Assembly (NCBI GenBank): GCA_021732445.1
Contig: JAKFUZ010000009.1
Location: forward strand, 186,001-250,000
DNA from: Sphingomonas sp.
GTDB taxonomy: Bacteria; Pseudomonadota; Alphaproteobacteria; Sphingomonadales; Sphingomonadaceae
Reading direction: 5' to 3'
DNA length: 64,000 nucleotides
Shown here: positions 1-8,184 of the stretch, in pieces
Numbering within the stretch: position 1 is the stretch's first letter
How the letters are laid out: each line of letters opens with the position of its first letter
Position numbers and translations under genes: made by a program
Notes under the pieces: model-generated
What the model saw: only the letters and a program-made list of their open reading frames with translations
Told to the model about the DNA's origin: nothing
Databases searched by the model: none

Positions 1-1
1 G

Positions 2-115
2 GCGATCCATGCCTCGGCCTGCAAGCGCTTTGGCACCGTGCTCAGCCCCGATTACAACCCCGCTCACCGCGATCATTTGCATCTTGAAGACGACGCTGCC
101 GGTTTTTGCCGGTGA
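2..115 (+). CDS. Extensin-like family protein, C-terminal fragment
   Basis: Only the last 37 codons are in the window; the frame is open to the left edge and stops with TGA at 113-115. The visible residues include VLSPDYNPAHRDHLHLE and a terminal GFCR. This matches the end of the extensin-like C-terminal domain (PF06904) of alphaproteobacterial proteins, in which an AHRDHxHLD segment near the C terminus carries conserved histidines reminiscent of D-Ala-D-Ala carboxypeptidase metal ligands. The family is usually exported and thought to act on the cell wall. The rest of the gene, including any signal peptide, lies outside. The call rests on this short tail alone. Confidence 0.65.
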   Translation, partial: AIHASACKRFGTVLSPDYNPAHRDHLHLEDDAAGFCR

Positions 116-160
116 TGCGGGGCCTTCTGCCCGGGCCGTTTTTGGGCTAGCTATGGGTGC

Positions 161-1057
161 ATGACAGACCCAAAAGTGCCCGATCGGGTATTCGCCCGCG
201 CGGCTGACGACGCGCAAACCGCAAAGGCGCAGCTCAGCACACCGCAAACGGAAGATCCTGCCTATCGGCTGGCCTTTCAGGATATGGATTTCCTGCTGCG
301 GGAAGATTTGCGGCCTGTGCGCTTTCAGCTCGAACTGTTGAAGCCGGCGCTGGTTCTTGAAGAGGCGAACATCGCCTCGACCTTTGTTTTTTATGGCTCG
401 GCGCGCATTCCTGAGCCTGAAAAGGCGCAAAGCCTGCTGGCGGCCGCGACCGACGACTCGTCCCGCCGCATCGCGCAGAGCCTGGTCGCCAAATCAAAAT
501 ATTATGACGTTGCGCGCGACCTTGCCAGGCTGGCGTCCGCCTGCCCGACCGATGAGGCGGGGCGGCGGCAATTTGTCGTCTGTTCAGGCGGCGGCCCGTC
601 GATCATGGAAGCGGCGAACCGCGGCGCAACCGATGTCGGCGCCGAATCCATCGGCCTTAACATCGTGCTGCCGCATGAACAGGCGCCCAATGTTTATGTC
701 ACGCCGCGCCTGAGCCTCCAATTTCACTATTTTGCGCTTCGCAAGATGCATTTCCTGCTCCATGCCCGCGCGCTCGCGGCTTTTCCCGGCGGCTATGGCA
801 CGTTTGACGAGTTGTTCGAGCTGCTGTGCCTCATCCAGACCGGCAAGATCGAGCCGATTCCGGTGCTGCTGTTCGGGCGCGATTTCTGGACGCGGGTGGT
901 GAATTTCGAGGCGTTGGTTGAAGAAGGCGTCGTTTCACAGCGGGATCTCGACATTTTCACCTTTGTCGAGACGGCGGACGAGGCATGGGCATATGTCCGC
1001 AATTTTTATAGCGGGCAGGTGGGGCCGGACGGCCGGGCGCTCGGCCCGATCTGCTGA
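161..1057 (+). CDS. LOG family protein (TIGR00730-like Rossmann fold)
   Basis: This 298-residue cytosolic protein carries both family signatures: a GGGPSIMEAANRGA stretch and the PGGYGTFDELFELL loop, which corresponds to the PGGxGTxxE nucleotide-phosphate binding motif of LOG / lysine-decarboxylase-like proteins. Members hydrolyse nucleoside 5'-monophosphates to base and ribose 5-phosphate; plant and some bacterial forms release cytokinins. The N-terminal extension of about 75 residues makes it the long bacterial form rather than the 190-residue plant form. The ATG at 161 is the first in frame and gives a typical length. It stops 4 nt before the converging cytochrome c gene. The exact substrate cannot be read from the sequence. 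Confidence 0.88.
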   Translation: MTDPKVPDRVFARAADDAQTAKAQLSTPQTEDPAYRLAFQDMDFLLREDLRPVRFQLELLKPALVLEEANIASTFVFYGSARIPEPEKAQSLLAAATDDSSRRIAQSLVAKSKYYDVARDLARLASACPTDEAGRRQFVVCSGGGPSIMEAANRGATDVGAESIGLNIVLPHEQAPNVYVTPRLSLQFHYFALRKMHFLLHARALAAFPGGYGTFDELFELLCLIQTGKIEPIPVLLFGRDFWTRVVNFEALVEEGVVSQRDLDIFTFVETADEAWAYVRNFYSGQVGPDGRALGPIC

Positions 1058-1061
1058 ACGC

Positions 1062-1664
1062 CTATTTGGCGGGCGTTGCCGGGGCGGCGGCATCGCCTTC
1101 TGCCGCAGTGTCGCCGTCAGCCGCTGCGGCGGCGGCCGGAATCGGCAGGCCGGAGCCTTGCGCGTTGAGATAGGCGATCACATTGGCGCGGTCTTCGGCA
1201 TCGGCCAGCCCGGCAAAGGTCATCTTCGTGCCTTCAGCAAATTTGCGGGGGCTTTTCAGCCACTCGTTCAAATTCTCGAACGTCCAGCTCTGGCCCGCGC
1301 CCTTGGTCTTGAGCGCGTCGGAAAAGGCATAGCCGCCCTTGCCCGCCGCGATAGGTTCTCCTGCGGTTGCCCACAGATTGGGGCCAATGCCATTGGCGCC
1401 GCCCTGGGCGATGGTGTGACAGGCCGCGCATTTCTTGAACACTTCTGCCCCCTTGTCGGGCACGGCCGCCGCCATCATTTCCATGATCGGCTTGTCGGCC
1501 TCGGGCGCGGCGCCTTCGCTCGCTTCCTCAACGCCTTCAATGGCATAACCCATTTTCTCCGGCCGTTCGGCTTTGAAGAAATTGCCGCTCACAATCGAAA
1601 GGCCAAGCGCGGTGCCGGCCGCTGCCAGCACCCAGCCCGCGATCATGTTCGTCCGAATGTCCAT
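1062..1664 (-). CDS. Membrane-anchored class I cytochrome c
   Basis: The protein has 200 residues. An uncleaved N-terminal hydrophobic segment (about residues 7-24) is followed by an acidic linker and one c-type domain with heme motif CAACH at residues 79-83. Met148, in KMTFAGL, is the likely axial ligand. An Ala-rich tail (about 175-200) ends the protein. This layout resembles the membrane-tethered cytochromes CycM and cytochrome c-y, which carry electrons from bc1 to terminal oxidase in the periplasm. The reading frame continues upstream, but the ATG at 1662-1664 starts directly before the anchor and leaves room for a promoter facing pheA. The divergent cytochrome c/pheA pairing is, to my knowledge, common in alphaproteobacteria. 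Confidence 0.9.
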   Translation of the reverse strand: MDIRTNMIAGWVLAAAGTALGLSIVSGNFFKAERPEKMGYAIEGVEEASEGAAPEADKPIMEMMAAAVPDKGAEVFKKCAACHTIAQGGANGIGPNLWATAGEPIAAGKGGYAFSDALKTKGAGQSWTFENLNEWLKSPRKFAEGTKMTFAGLADAEDRANVIAYLNAQGSGLPIPAAAAAADGDTAAEGDAAAPATPAK

Positions 1665-1775
1665 CGTGATTATGTACCTCAGTGTGCAAAGTGTCCCGGC
1701 TCCTTTAGTTTCGCATCCGCTGCATCGCAAGCCACGCTTGTGCATTGCGGTACACATGCGTAAGCGCGCGGGCCG
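1665..1775. promoter_or_regulatory. Divergent promoter region, cytochrome c / pheA
   Basis: These 111 bases separate two divergent genes, so they must hold both promoters. For pheA, TTGTGC followed 17 nt later by TAAGCG is the best sigma70-like pair I can see, and its -10 is poor. No leader peptide rich in Phe codons and no attenuator hairpin is evident. Confidence 0.35.
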
Positions 1776-2666
1776 ATGGAAAGTTTTGCCGAACCCGCAC
1801 GCGCGCTCGTGGCGCAAATGGCGCTCGCCGCCGCGGCCGCCCCGGCGCGCACCGTCGCGTTTCAGGGCGCGCCGGGTGCCAATTCGCATATCGCGGTGCA
1901 ACAGGCTTTCCCGCAAGGCCTGCCGCTGCCCTGTTTTGACTTTGGCGACGCGATTGACGCTGTGCGCGAAGGGCGTGCCGATTGTGCGATGATCCCGATC
2001 GAAAATTCGCTCCACGGGCGCGTTGCCGACATTCATTTTCTGCTCCCCGAATCGGGGCTGGTCATTACGGGTGAGCATTTTCTTGCTATTCGGTATGCGC
2101 TGATGGGGCTGGGACAGCCGCATGAGGTGCGCAGCGCGATGAGCCATCCCCAGGCGCTTGGCCAGTGCCGCCATTGGCTGCGCAAAGCGGGAATTGCGCC
2201 AATCGCCTACCCCGATACGGCCGGTGCCGCCGCTGTCGTGGCCGAACGGCGCGATGTGTCGCTTGCAGCACTTGCGCCGCCGGCGGCCGCTGCGCTTTAC
2301 GGGCTGAAGACTTTTGCCGAAGACATAGCCGATGCCCCGCACAACACCACGCGCTTTGTAGTGCTGGCGCGCGCCGGGCAGCGGACGGGCCATGCCGGGC
2401 CAGCGATTACGACGCTCATCTTCGAGGTAAAAAATGTCCCCGCCGCGCTTTACAAGGCGCTGGGCGGCTTTGCGACCAACGGCGTCAACATGACGAAGCT
2501 TGAGAGCTACCAGCGCGGCGGCAGCTTTTCCGCAACCGAATTTTATGCCGACATCGTCGGCGCGCCCGGCGATGCAGCGGTTGACCGGGCGCTTGAGGAG
2601 CTGGGCTTTCACTCAAAATGGGTGCGGGTGCTCGGCACCTACCCGCAGGCAAGGGTGCGGGGTTAA
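1776..2666 (+). CDS. pheA: Prephenate dehydratase
   Basis: The enzyme converts prephenate to phenylpyruvate in phenylalanine synthesis. The 296 residues comprise an approximately 25-residue leader, a periplasmic-binding-like catalytic domain (about 26-200) starting VAFQGAPGANSH, and a C-terminal ACT domain (about 210-290). The family TTRF motif is at 191-194. The ACT segment GVNMTKLES at 237-244 corresponds to the Phe-sensing ESRP region, here ESYQ, so allosteric control by phenylalanine is likely. There is no chorismate mutase domain, as usual in alphaproteobacteria. It is transcribed away from the cytochrome c gene. Confidence 0.95.
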   Translation: MESFAEPARALVAQMALAAAAAPARTVAFQGAPGANSHIAVQQAFPQGLPLPCFDFGDAIDAVREGRADCAMIPIENSLHGRVADIHFLLPESGLVITGEHFLAIRYALMGLGQPHEVRSAMSHPQALGQCRHWLRKAGIAPIAYPDTAGAAAVVAERRDVSLAALAPPAAAALYGLKTFAEDIADAPHNTTRFVVLARAGQRTGHAGPAITTLIFEVKNVPAALYKALGGFATNGVNMTKLESYQRGGSFSATEFYADIVGAPGDAAVDRALEELGFHSKWVRVLGTYPQARVRG

Positions 2667-2779
2667 GGCGGTGCGGGGCTAAGGCGCGGCATGCGCATCG
2701 TTGAAGGCAGCCAGTCGCACTCCGAAAGCGCGCGCAAACGCCGGCCGCTGCCCGCTGGTCCGCGCGCGTCTCGCCGGCA

Positions 2780-3646
2780 TCATGCCTGCACCCACGCCGT
2801 CAGCAATGTGTGGGCAATCGCATAGCGCGGTGGGGCCAGAAACGGCGTCGTCGCATCACCCGCGAGCACGGCGCGCACCTCGTCGCGCGAAACCCAGATC
2901 GCGTCTTCAAGCTCGTTGGCATCAAGCGTGAGCGCGTCGTCTGCGGCATCGGCCACGCAGGCGATCATCAGCGAGGACGGGAAAGGCCAGGGCTGGCTGG
3001 CGATGTAGCGCACATTGGACACGCGCACGCCAGCTTCCTCGAATATTTCGCGCGTAACCGCCTCTTCCATCGATTCGCCGGGCTCCAAAAACCCAGCGAG
3101 CGCCGAATAGCGCCCCTGCGGCCACGCTGCCTGCCGCCCGAGGAGCGCGTGCCCTTCATGCTCGGCGATCATGATAACGACAGGGTCGACTCGCGGAAAA
3201 TGCTCTGCACCGCAGCTATCGCAGCGCCGCGCCCAGCCGGCACGGAACATGGCGGTCGTGCCGGCGCAATTGGCGCAAAAGCGGTGGCGGCAGTGCCAGT
3301 CGAGCACGCTGCGTGCAGCCGCATAGGTCGCCGCTTCCCCCGGCGCGAACCTGTCGAGCATGCCGAACAGCCGCATGGAGCGGGGTGGCGGCGCCTTCAT
3401 TCCGGGCATGAGCGCCGCAAAATGCGGGCGGTCGCCGTCGAGCCCGAGCAGCACCAGCTCAGCGCCATCCGGCACGTCGGCAAGGCTGGCCCAGCGCAGC
3501 CTGCCATCGTCGGCCAGGTCCGGCTCGAAATTGTCGAGCTTCAGCAGCCGCGCGCGCCAGTCTCCCATCGCCGCTGCCAGCCCATCGGCGTCATGGCGCA
3601 GATGGTCGGCGCGGTTGAGCAACCCGCCCGTGAAGCCCGGCGTCAT
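2780..3646 (-). CDS. nudC: NAD(+) diphosphatase NudC (NADH pyrophosphatase)
   Basis: NudC hydrolyses NAD(H) to NMN(H) and AMP and can decap NAD-capped RNA. The 288 residues include a zinc ribbon with Cys124, Cys127, Cys142 and Cys145. A complete Nudix box begins GFLEPGES at residue 185 and contains REIFEEAG. The NudC-specific SQPWPFPSS motif is at 218-226. The frame is open further upstream, but the chosen ATG overlaps the stop of the preceding serine-hydrolase gene as TGATG and gives the normal length, so translational coupling is likely. It is the third gene of the apparent operon mutY - serine hydrolase - nudC. Confidence 0.95.
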   Translation of the reverse strand: MTPGFTGGLLNRADHLRHDADGLAAAMGDWRARLLKLDNFEPDLADDGRLRWASLADVPDGAELVLLGLDGDRPHFAALMPGMKAPPPRSMRLFGMLDRFAPGEAATYAAARSVLDWHCRHRFCANCAGTTAMFRAGWARRCDSCGAEHFPRVDPVVIMIAEHEGHALLGRQAAWPQGRYSALAGFLEPGESMEEAVTREIFEEAGVRVSNVRYIASQPWPFPSSLMIACVADAADDALTLDANELEDAIWVSRDEVRAVLAGDATTPFLAPPRYAIAHTLLTAWVQA

Positions 3647-5007
3647 CAGTTGGCAAGATCGGCATATAGCGCCTTGGTGAAATCTGGCCGGAGCGGCCAT
3701 TTTTCGCCAGGGAGATAGTTCACCATGGCGGTTGCGCGCAGTTTTTTGACCGGATCAACCCAGGCAATGGTTCCAGCAGCACCACCCCAGCCATAGGTGC
3801 CCTTGCTGGGGCCCCCCGGCACGTCGATGAGATACACCGAGCCACCCGCGCCATAACCCTGGCTCGGCCCCCGCGCACCGCCCGTATTGGCTACAGCGCC
3901 TGGATAGACAACGCCTTCGGGCAGCAGGTTTGACATCGCAAGCGCCACTGTTTGCGGCTTCAGGATGCGCGCGCCATCAAGCACGCCGCCATTTTGCAAC
4001 ATGTGCAAAAACCGGTCATAATCATTGGCCGACATGACCAGCCCGGCGCCGCCATAAGGAAAAGTGGGCGGGCTGAGATAAACCGAGGTAGCGCCAGGAT
4101 CGAGCGGCACCGTTTTCTCGCCAAACCAGGTATAGCCGGTGATGAGTCGCCTGGCGTCATCCTGCGGCACGGTGAAGAAGGTCGAGTCCATCTTGAGCGG
4201 CGTGAAGATGCGCGTCTTGAGGAAGCTGTCGAACGGCATGCCGCTGGCCTTTTCAATGACCGCGCCGAGCACGTCGAGGCCGATGGAATAGCTCCATTTG
4301 GTGCCGGGCTCGGCGATCAGCGGCAGCGTTGCGACCTTGTTGGCAAAGGCTTCCAGCGTCTGGGGGCGTGCGGTCCGCATCTGCGCTTCCAGCGCGGCAT
4401 TGGCGGTGAACGGGGTGATGCCGGCTGCCTCATAAGCCTTGAGCAATGGCCCGGTGGTGACGATGGTATAGCCAAGGCCGGCGGTGTGCGTCATCAGATG
4501 GCGCACGGTGATCTGCCGGGTGGCGGGCCGCGCGGTCAAATCCTTGGTGCCGTCAACCAGCACGGTCATGTTCTTGAATGCGGGGAAGAAATCGCTGATC
4601 GGTTGGTCAAGCTTCAATTTGCCTTCCTCGATCAGGATCATCGCGGCCATGGCGGTTATCGGCTTGGTCATCGAATATACGCGCCACAGCGTATTGGCGT
4701 CCGCTTTTTGTGCGCCGGGGTCGAAGCTTAGCGTGCCCGCCGAAAGGATTTTAGTGGGTTGGTTGCCAACCCCCACGGTTGCCACGATGCCGGGCGCTTT
4801 CTGCGTTGCCGGATAGCTGTCAATCAGGGCTGCGGTGCGGGTGAGGGGCGCTGCGATGGCGCGCACGGGTGTGCCGGTCTGCTGCGCGGTTGCGGCCTTT
4901 GCGGCCGCCTTGCCCGGCTGCTTGCCGTGCACGGCAACCGGCCCGGCGGCGGCGATGCCAAACAAGGCGGTGCCCAGCGCGACGCTGCGAAAACTCAATA
5001 TGCTCAT
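3646..5007 (-). CDS. Exported serine hydrolase, beta-lactamase/class C family
   Basis: The 453 residues start with a signal-peptide-like segment (hydrophobic about residues 8-25), followed by an Ala/Lys-rich linker and a beta-lactamase-type serine hydrolase fold. The nucleophile motif SMTK is at 112-115 in YSMTKPITAM, and a YSI motif around 240 fits the class C YxN position, with Ile in place of Asn. Such proteins include EstB-like esterases, D-aminopeptidases and PBP-like enzymes; most are not antibiotic beta-lactamases. The gene overlaps mutY by 4 nt (ATGA) upstream and nudC by 1 nt downstream. The substrate is unknown. The call of a resistance enzyme is not justified. Confidence 0.88.
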   Translation of the reverse strand: MSILSFRSVALGTALFGIAAAGPVAVHGKQPGKAAAKAATAQQTGTPVRAIAAPLTRTAALIDSYPATQKAPGIVATVGVGNQPTKILSAGTLSFDPGAQKADANTLWRVYSMTKPITAMAAMILIEEGKLKLDQPISDFFPAFKNMTVLVDGTKDLTARPATRQITVRHLMTHTAGLGYTIVTTGPLLKAYEAAGITPFTANAALEAQMRTARPQTLEAFANKVATLPLIAEPGTKWSYSIGLDVLGAVIEKASGMPFDSFLKTRIFTPLKMDSTFFTVPQDDARRLITGYTWFGEKTVPLDPGATSVYLSPPTFPYGGAGLVMSANDYDRFLHMLQNGGVLDGARILKPQTVALAMSNLLPEGVVYPGAVANTGGARGPSQGYGAGGSVYLIDVPGGPSKGTYGWGGAAGTIAWVDPVKKLRATAMVNYLPGEKWPLRPDFTKALYADLAN

Positions 5008-6050
5008 GCTGCTCTCCTGATCCTTGCGGCTTTGGCGAACACTGTGGGCAGCCCTGCCGACTCAAGCTCGGCGATTGGCCACCATTCGCCAAGTTGGGGC
5101 CCTAAATGCCCGTCCGTGACCGCAATCGCAAGCGCCAGTTCAAGCCGGAAATGCGTAAACACGTGGCGGATCGCGCCGGCGGTCAGCGCCCAGCGGGCGC
5201 CTGGCAGGGGCGACGCGCGAAAACCGGGCGGCGTTTCCTGCCACGGCCCGGTCGGCAGCGCGCGCATGCCGCCCAGCAGCCCGCGTGCCGGGCGGCGCAC
5301 GAGCAGCACCTGGTCGCCGCGCTCCAGCCAGAAGGCGGTGCCAAAGCGCTGCGGCTTGGCGCGTTTGGGGGCCTTTACGGGGAATCGGTCCGGCGTGCCG
5401 GTTGCCGCCGCGAGGCAAGAATCGCGCAACGGGCAGCCATTGCAATCAGGCGATGTCGGGCGGCAGATGCTGCTCGCCAGATCCATCATCGCCTGCGCGA
5501 AATCGCCTGCGCGGGCATGCGGCGTGATCGTGCCCGCATGGGCGCGGATCATGGCGCGGGCAGCGGGCAGGGCGGCCTCGACGGCGAACAGCCGCGCGAC
5601 AACGCGCTCGACATTGGCGTCAACCACCACCGCGCGTTTGCCAAAGGCGATCGCGGCAATCGCCGCCGCCGTATAATCGCCAATGCCGGGCAGCGCGCGC
5701 AGCGCCGCCTCATCGCTGGGAAAGGCGCCGCCATGTGCTGTGGCCACCGTGCGTGCGCAGGCGATGAGATTGCGCGCGCGGGCATAATAGCCAAGCCCCG
5801 CCCAGGCGGCCATCACCTCGGCCTCGTCGGCGCCCGCCAGCGCCGCCAGCGTCGGCCAGCGCGCGGTGAACGCAGCAAACCGCGTCCGCACGGTTGCGAC
5901 CGTGGTCTGCTGGAGCATGATTTCAGACAGCCACACGCGATATGGGTCAACCACGTCGCCGGCCACGGCGCGCCAGGGCAACGCGCGGGCGTACCCGTCA
6001 TACCAGTCGAGCAACCGGCTGGCGATGGTCGCGTCCGCTGGTGGCATCAT
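5004..6050 (-). CDS. mutY: A/G-specific adenine DNA glycosylase MutY
   Basis: MutY removes adenine mispaired with 8-oxoguanine. The 348-residue protein has Glu43 in SEIMLQQT, a helix-hairpin-helix LPGIGDYTAAAI at 120-131 and catalytic Asp144. The four cysteines of the [4Fe-4S] loop are at 196, 203, 206 and 212 (C-x6-C-x2-C-x5-C). A C-terminal Nudix-like domain for 8-oxoG recognition follows (about 230-348). It is the first gene of a minus-strand operon and diverges from the DciA-like gene across 51 bases. The start MMPP is the first Met; the second Met is equally possible. Confidence 0.96.
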   Translation of the reverse strand: MMPPADATIASRLLDWYDGYARALPWRAVAGDVVDPYRVWLSEIMLQQTTVATVRTRFAAFTARWPTLAALAGADEAEVMAAWAGLGYYARARNLIACARTVATAHGGAFPSDEAALRALPGIGDYTAAAIAAIAFGKRAVVVDANVERVVARLFAVEAALPAARAMIRAHAGTITPHARAGDFAQAMMDLASSICRPTSPDCNGCPLRDSCLAAATGTPDRFPVKAPKRAKPQRFGTAFWLERGDQVLLVRRPARGLLGGMRALPTGPWQETPPGFRASPLPGARWALTAGAIRHVFTHFRLELALAIAVTDGHLGPQLGEWWPIAELESAGLPTVFAKAARIRRAA

Positions 6051-6101
6051 TTGAGCAAAGGGAGCTTGGCGTGCACCCGGCGGCTATGGCATGGGTGCGC
6101 G

Positions 6102-6671
6102 ATGAGCAAAAGCGGTACGCGCACGCCCTATTCCCGACCGGCCCCTTCCAAATCGGCCGATACGCCGCGTGGCGGCCCGGCGCGGACGGTCGCCGACCTT
6201 CTGCCCGATATTGGCGGCGCGGCGTTCAAGCGGTTTGGCTTTGTGCAAAGCTCGGTCGTCAGCCGCTGGCCCGAGATTGTCGGCGAGCGATTCGCGCGGG
6301 TATCATCGCCTGAATCGATCAAGTTTCCGCATGGCAAACGGGCAGAAGGCACGCTGACGCTCGTCGTGCGCGGCGCACATGGGGTGATGATGCAGCACAT
6401 CACGCCGGAAATCATCGAGCGGGTTAACCGCTTTTTCGGTTACCCGGCAATCGCCCGGGTGGTGCTGCGCCACGGTGATCTGGCGTCGGCACCAGCGCGT
6501 GCGCACCGCGCGGCGCCACCGTCGCTGCGCCCGGTGCCAGCCGATATCGGCGACAGCCTGCGCGCGATTGCCGACCCGGAATTCAAGGCGGTGCTTGAAG
6601 CCCTCGCCGCCGGTGTGGCGGCAAGCTCTGGCACACCAAGACTGGGCAATACAGCGGAGGATGGCGCGTGA
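6102..6671 (+). CDS. DciA-like DUF721 protein
   Basis: This 189-residue protein has a DUF721 core (about residues 30-130), recognisable by VSRWPEIVGERFARVSSPE and a following TLTLVVRGAHGVMMQH strand region. DUF721 proteins related to DciA act as loaders of the replicative helicase DnaB in bacteria lacking DnaC; a role in replication initiation is inferred. The chosen ATG at 6102 follows the divergent gap with mutY. Longer in-frame readings run through mutY on the other strand and are not credible. The stop overlaps the GTG start of the next gene (GTGA), so it is coupled to the DsbA-like genes. Confidence 0.85.
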   Translation: MSKSGTRTPYSRPAPSKSADTPRGGPARTVADLLPDIGGAAFKRFGFVQSSVVSRWPEIVGERFARVSSPESIKFPHGKRAEGTLTLVVRGAHGVMMQHITPEIIERVNRFFGYPAIARVVLRHGDLASAPARAHRAAPPSLRPVPADIGDSLRAIADPEFKAVLEALAAGVAASSGTPRLGNTAEDGA

Positions 6672-7396
6672 GACTGTTGTTGCTGGGTGGCGCTGCCTTG
6701 CTCGCATTGTCGCCCCTGGCGGTCGCCCCGGCTAAAAAGGGCGCGGCCCGCGCCCGCCCGCCCGCTGCCGGAAGGGCGGTTGCCGTGCACGACTGGTCGC
6801 GCATTGTGCGCCGCACGGCGGAGGGCAATTTTGTGCTGGGCAACCCCGCAGCGCCCGTCAAGCTGGTGGAATATCTGAGCTTTACCTGCCCGCATTGCGC
6901 GGCATTTTCCGCCGAGTCGGGCGCCACGCTTAAAGGCCAGATGGTGCGATCGGGCAAGCTCAGCCTTGAGCTGCGCCCGGCGGTTCGCGACCAGATTGAC
7001 CTTGGCGCGACCATTTTGCTGCGCTGTGCCGGGCCTGAGCATGCCTTCGACCTTGCCGAGGCGATGTTTGCGACCCAAAATGACTGGCTGTCGATCGGCT
7101 ATAATTTTCTCGAACATGACGCCGCCCGGTTTTCGCTTGCGCCGCCGCTGGAACAGATCCGGGCAGGCGTGCAGGCCAGCGGGCTGATTGATCTGGCGCG
7201 CAAGCACGGTGTGTCGGATGCGCGCGTGAACGCTTGTTTTGCCGACAAGGCCAGCTTCAACCAGATTCTGCTGAATGCGGATGCGGCGCACAAGGCGATC
7301 ACGGGTACGCCCAATTTTTATATCAACGGCAGCAAAGCGGCGGCGGGCGCGTGGGAGGCACTTGAGCCCTTGCTTGTCGCCAGCGGCGCCCGCTAA
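6668..7396 (+). CDS. DsbA-family thiol:disulfide interchange protein
   Basis: The 242-residue protein starts at GTG, overlapping the previous stop by 3 nt. A hydrophobic signal segment (residues 3-20) is followed by a Lys/Arg/Pro-rich linker and a thioredoxin fold with inserted helical domain. The active site is CPHC at 74-77, the classical oxidising DsbA dipeptide, and the cis-proline loop is GTPNFYING near the C terminus. It should act in the periplasm as a disulfide donor. It forms a tandem with the following lipoprotein paralogue and precedes smc. No dsbB partner is in the window. Confidence 0.9.
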   Translation: MRLLLLGGAALLALSPLAVAPAKKGAARARPPAAGRAVAVHDWSRIVRRTAEGNFVLGNPAAPVKLVEYLSFTCPHCAAFSAESGATLKGQMVRSGKLSLELRPAVRDQIDLGATILLRCAGPEHAFDLAEAMFATQNDWLSIGYNFLEHDAARFSLAPPLEQIRAGVQASGLIDLARKHGVSDARVNACFADKASFNQILLNADAAHKAITGTPNFYINGSKAAAGAWEALEPLLVASGAR

Positions 7397-7422
7397 AAAA
7401 CGCTGTCCAAAGGAGTGATGTA

Positions 7423-8166
7423 ATGACCCCTCGTTTCATGCTTGCCGCGTCGGCGCTGGTGATGCTTGCCGGCTGCGGCCAGAATGCGGGCGGCGATGCC
7501 ACAAAGTTTGCCGCCCCGGCCGCTGCTGAAAAAAGTCCGCCTGCCGGCACAAGCTGGGTTGAGACGGTCGCCAAGACCGAAGAAGGCGGCATGCGCATGG
7601 GCAACCCCGATGCGGCGATCAAGCTCATCGAATATGGCGCGCGGACCTGCCCGACCTGTGCCCGCTTCGATATCGAAGGCCTGCCCGAGCTGAAATCGGG
7701 GCTGATCGCATCCGGCAAGGTATCTTATGAATTCCGAGATTATCCAGTGCACGGCGCGCTTGACGTGGGGCCGATTCTGCTGGGCCATTGCGTGGCGCCG
7801 GCGCAGTTTTTTCCCATGCTCGACGAGATGATGCGCAACCAGCCGACCTTGCTTGCCAATGAAAGCAAGTTCACGCCCGCCGAACAGGCCGCGTTCGCCA
7901 AGATGACGCCCAATGAGCTGGCGGCGGCTTTTTCCGATAAGCTTGGCTATCTTGCCTTTGTCAGGCAGCGCGGGGTGCCAGAGGACAAGGCGCGGGCGTG
8001 CCTGGCCGATAAGGACGCCATCACGCAACTGGCCGCCCGCACCGACAGGGCGAACCAGCAGTTCAGCGTCGGGGGCACCCCGACCTTCATCATCAACGGC
8101 AAGGTTGCCGAGGGCGTGCTCGACTGGGCCGGGCTGAAGACGGCGCTGACCGCCGCCGGCGCCTGA
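7423..8166 (+). CDS. DsbA-family thioredoxin-fold lipoprotein
   Basis: The 247-residue protein has an N-terminal signal ending in the lipobox LAGC, which places the lipidated cysteine at residue 18. The active site is CPTC at 76-79 instead of the CPHC of its upstream neighbour, and the cis-proline loop is GGTPTFIING. The sequence is otherwise colinear with the preceding protein, so the two look like an old tandem duplication. Membrane tethering and the different dipeptide suggest a different redox potential or client set. GGAGTG lies about 9 nt before the ATG. Membership is clear; physiological role is inferred. Confidence 0.9.
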   Translation: MTPRFMLAASALVMLAGCGQNAGGDATKFAAPAAAEKSPPAGTSWVETVAKTEEGGMRMGNPDAAIKLIEYGARTCPTCARFDIEGLPELKSGLIASGKVSYEFRDYPVHGALDVGPILLGHCVAPAQFFPMLDEMMRNQPTLLANESKFTPAEQAAFAKMTPNELAAAFSDKLGYLAFVRQRGVPEDKARACLADKDAITQLAARTDRANQQFSVGGTPTFIINGKVAEGVLDWAGLKTALTAAGA

Positions 8167-8184
8167 CGCGAAGGGCCACAGCAT

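Noticed and set aside
3646..5007. Antibiotic-resistance beta-lactamase
   Set aside because: The fold and SxxK are there, but the class C YxN motif reads YSI and the housekeeping mutY-nudC context fits an esterase or peptidase-like serine hydrolase better.
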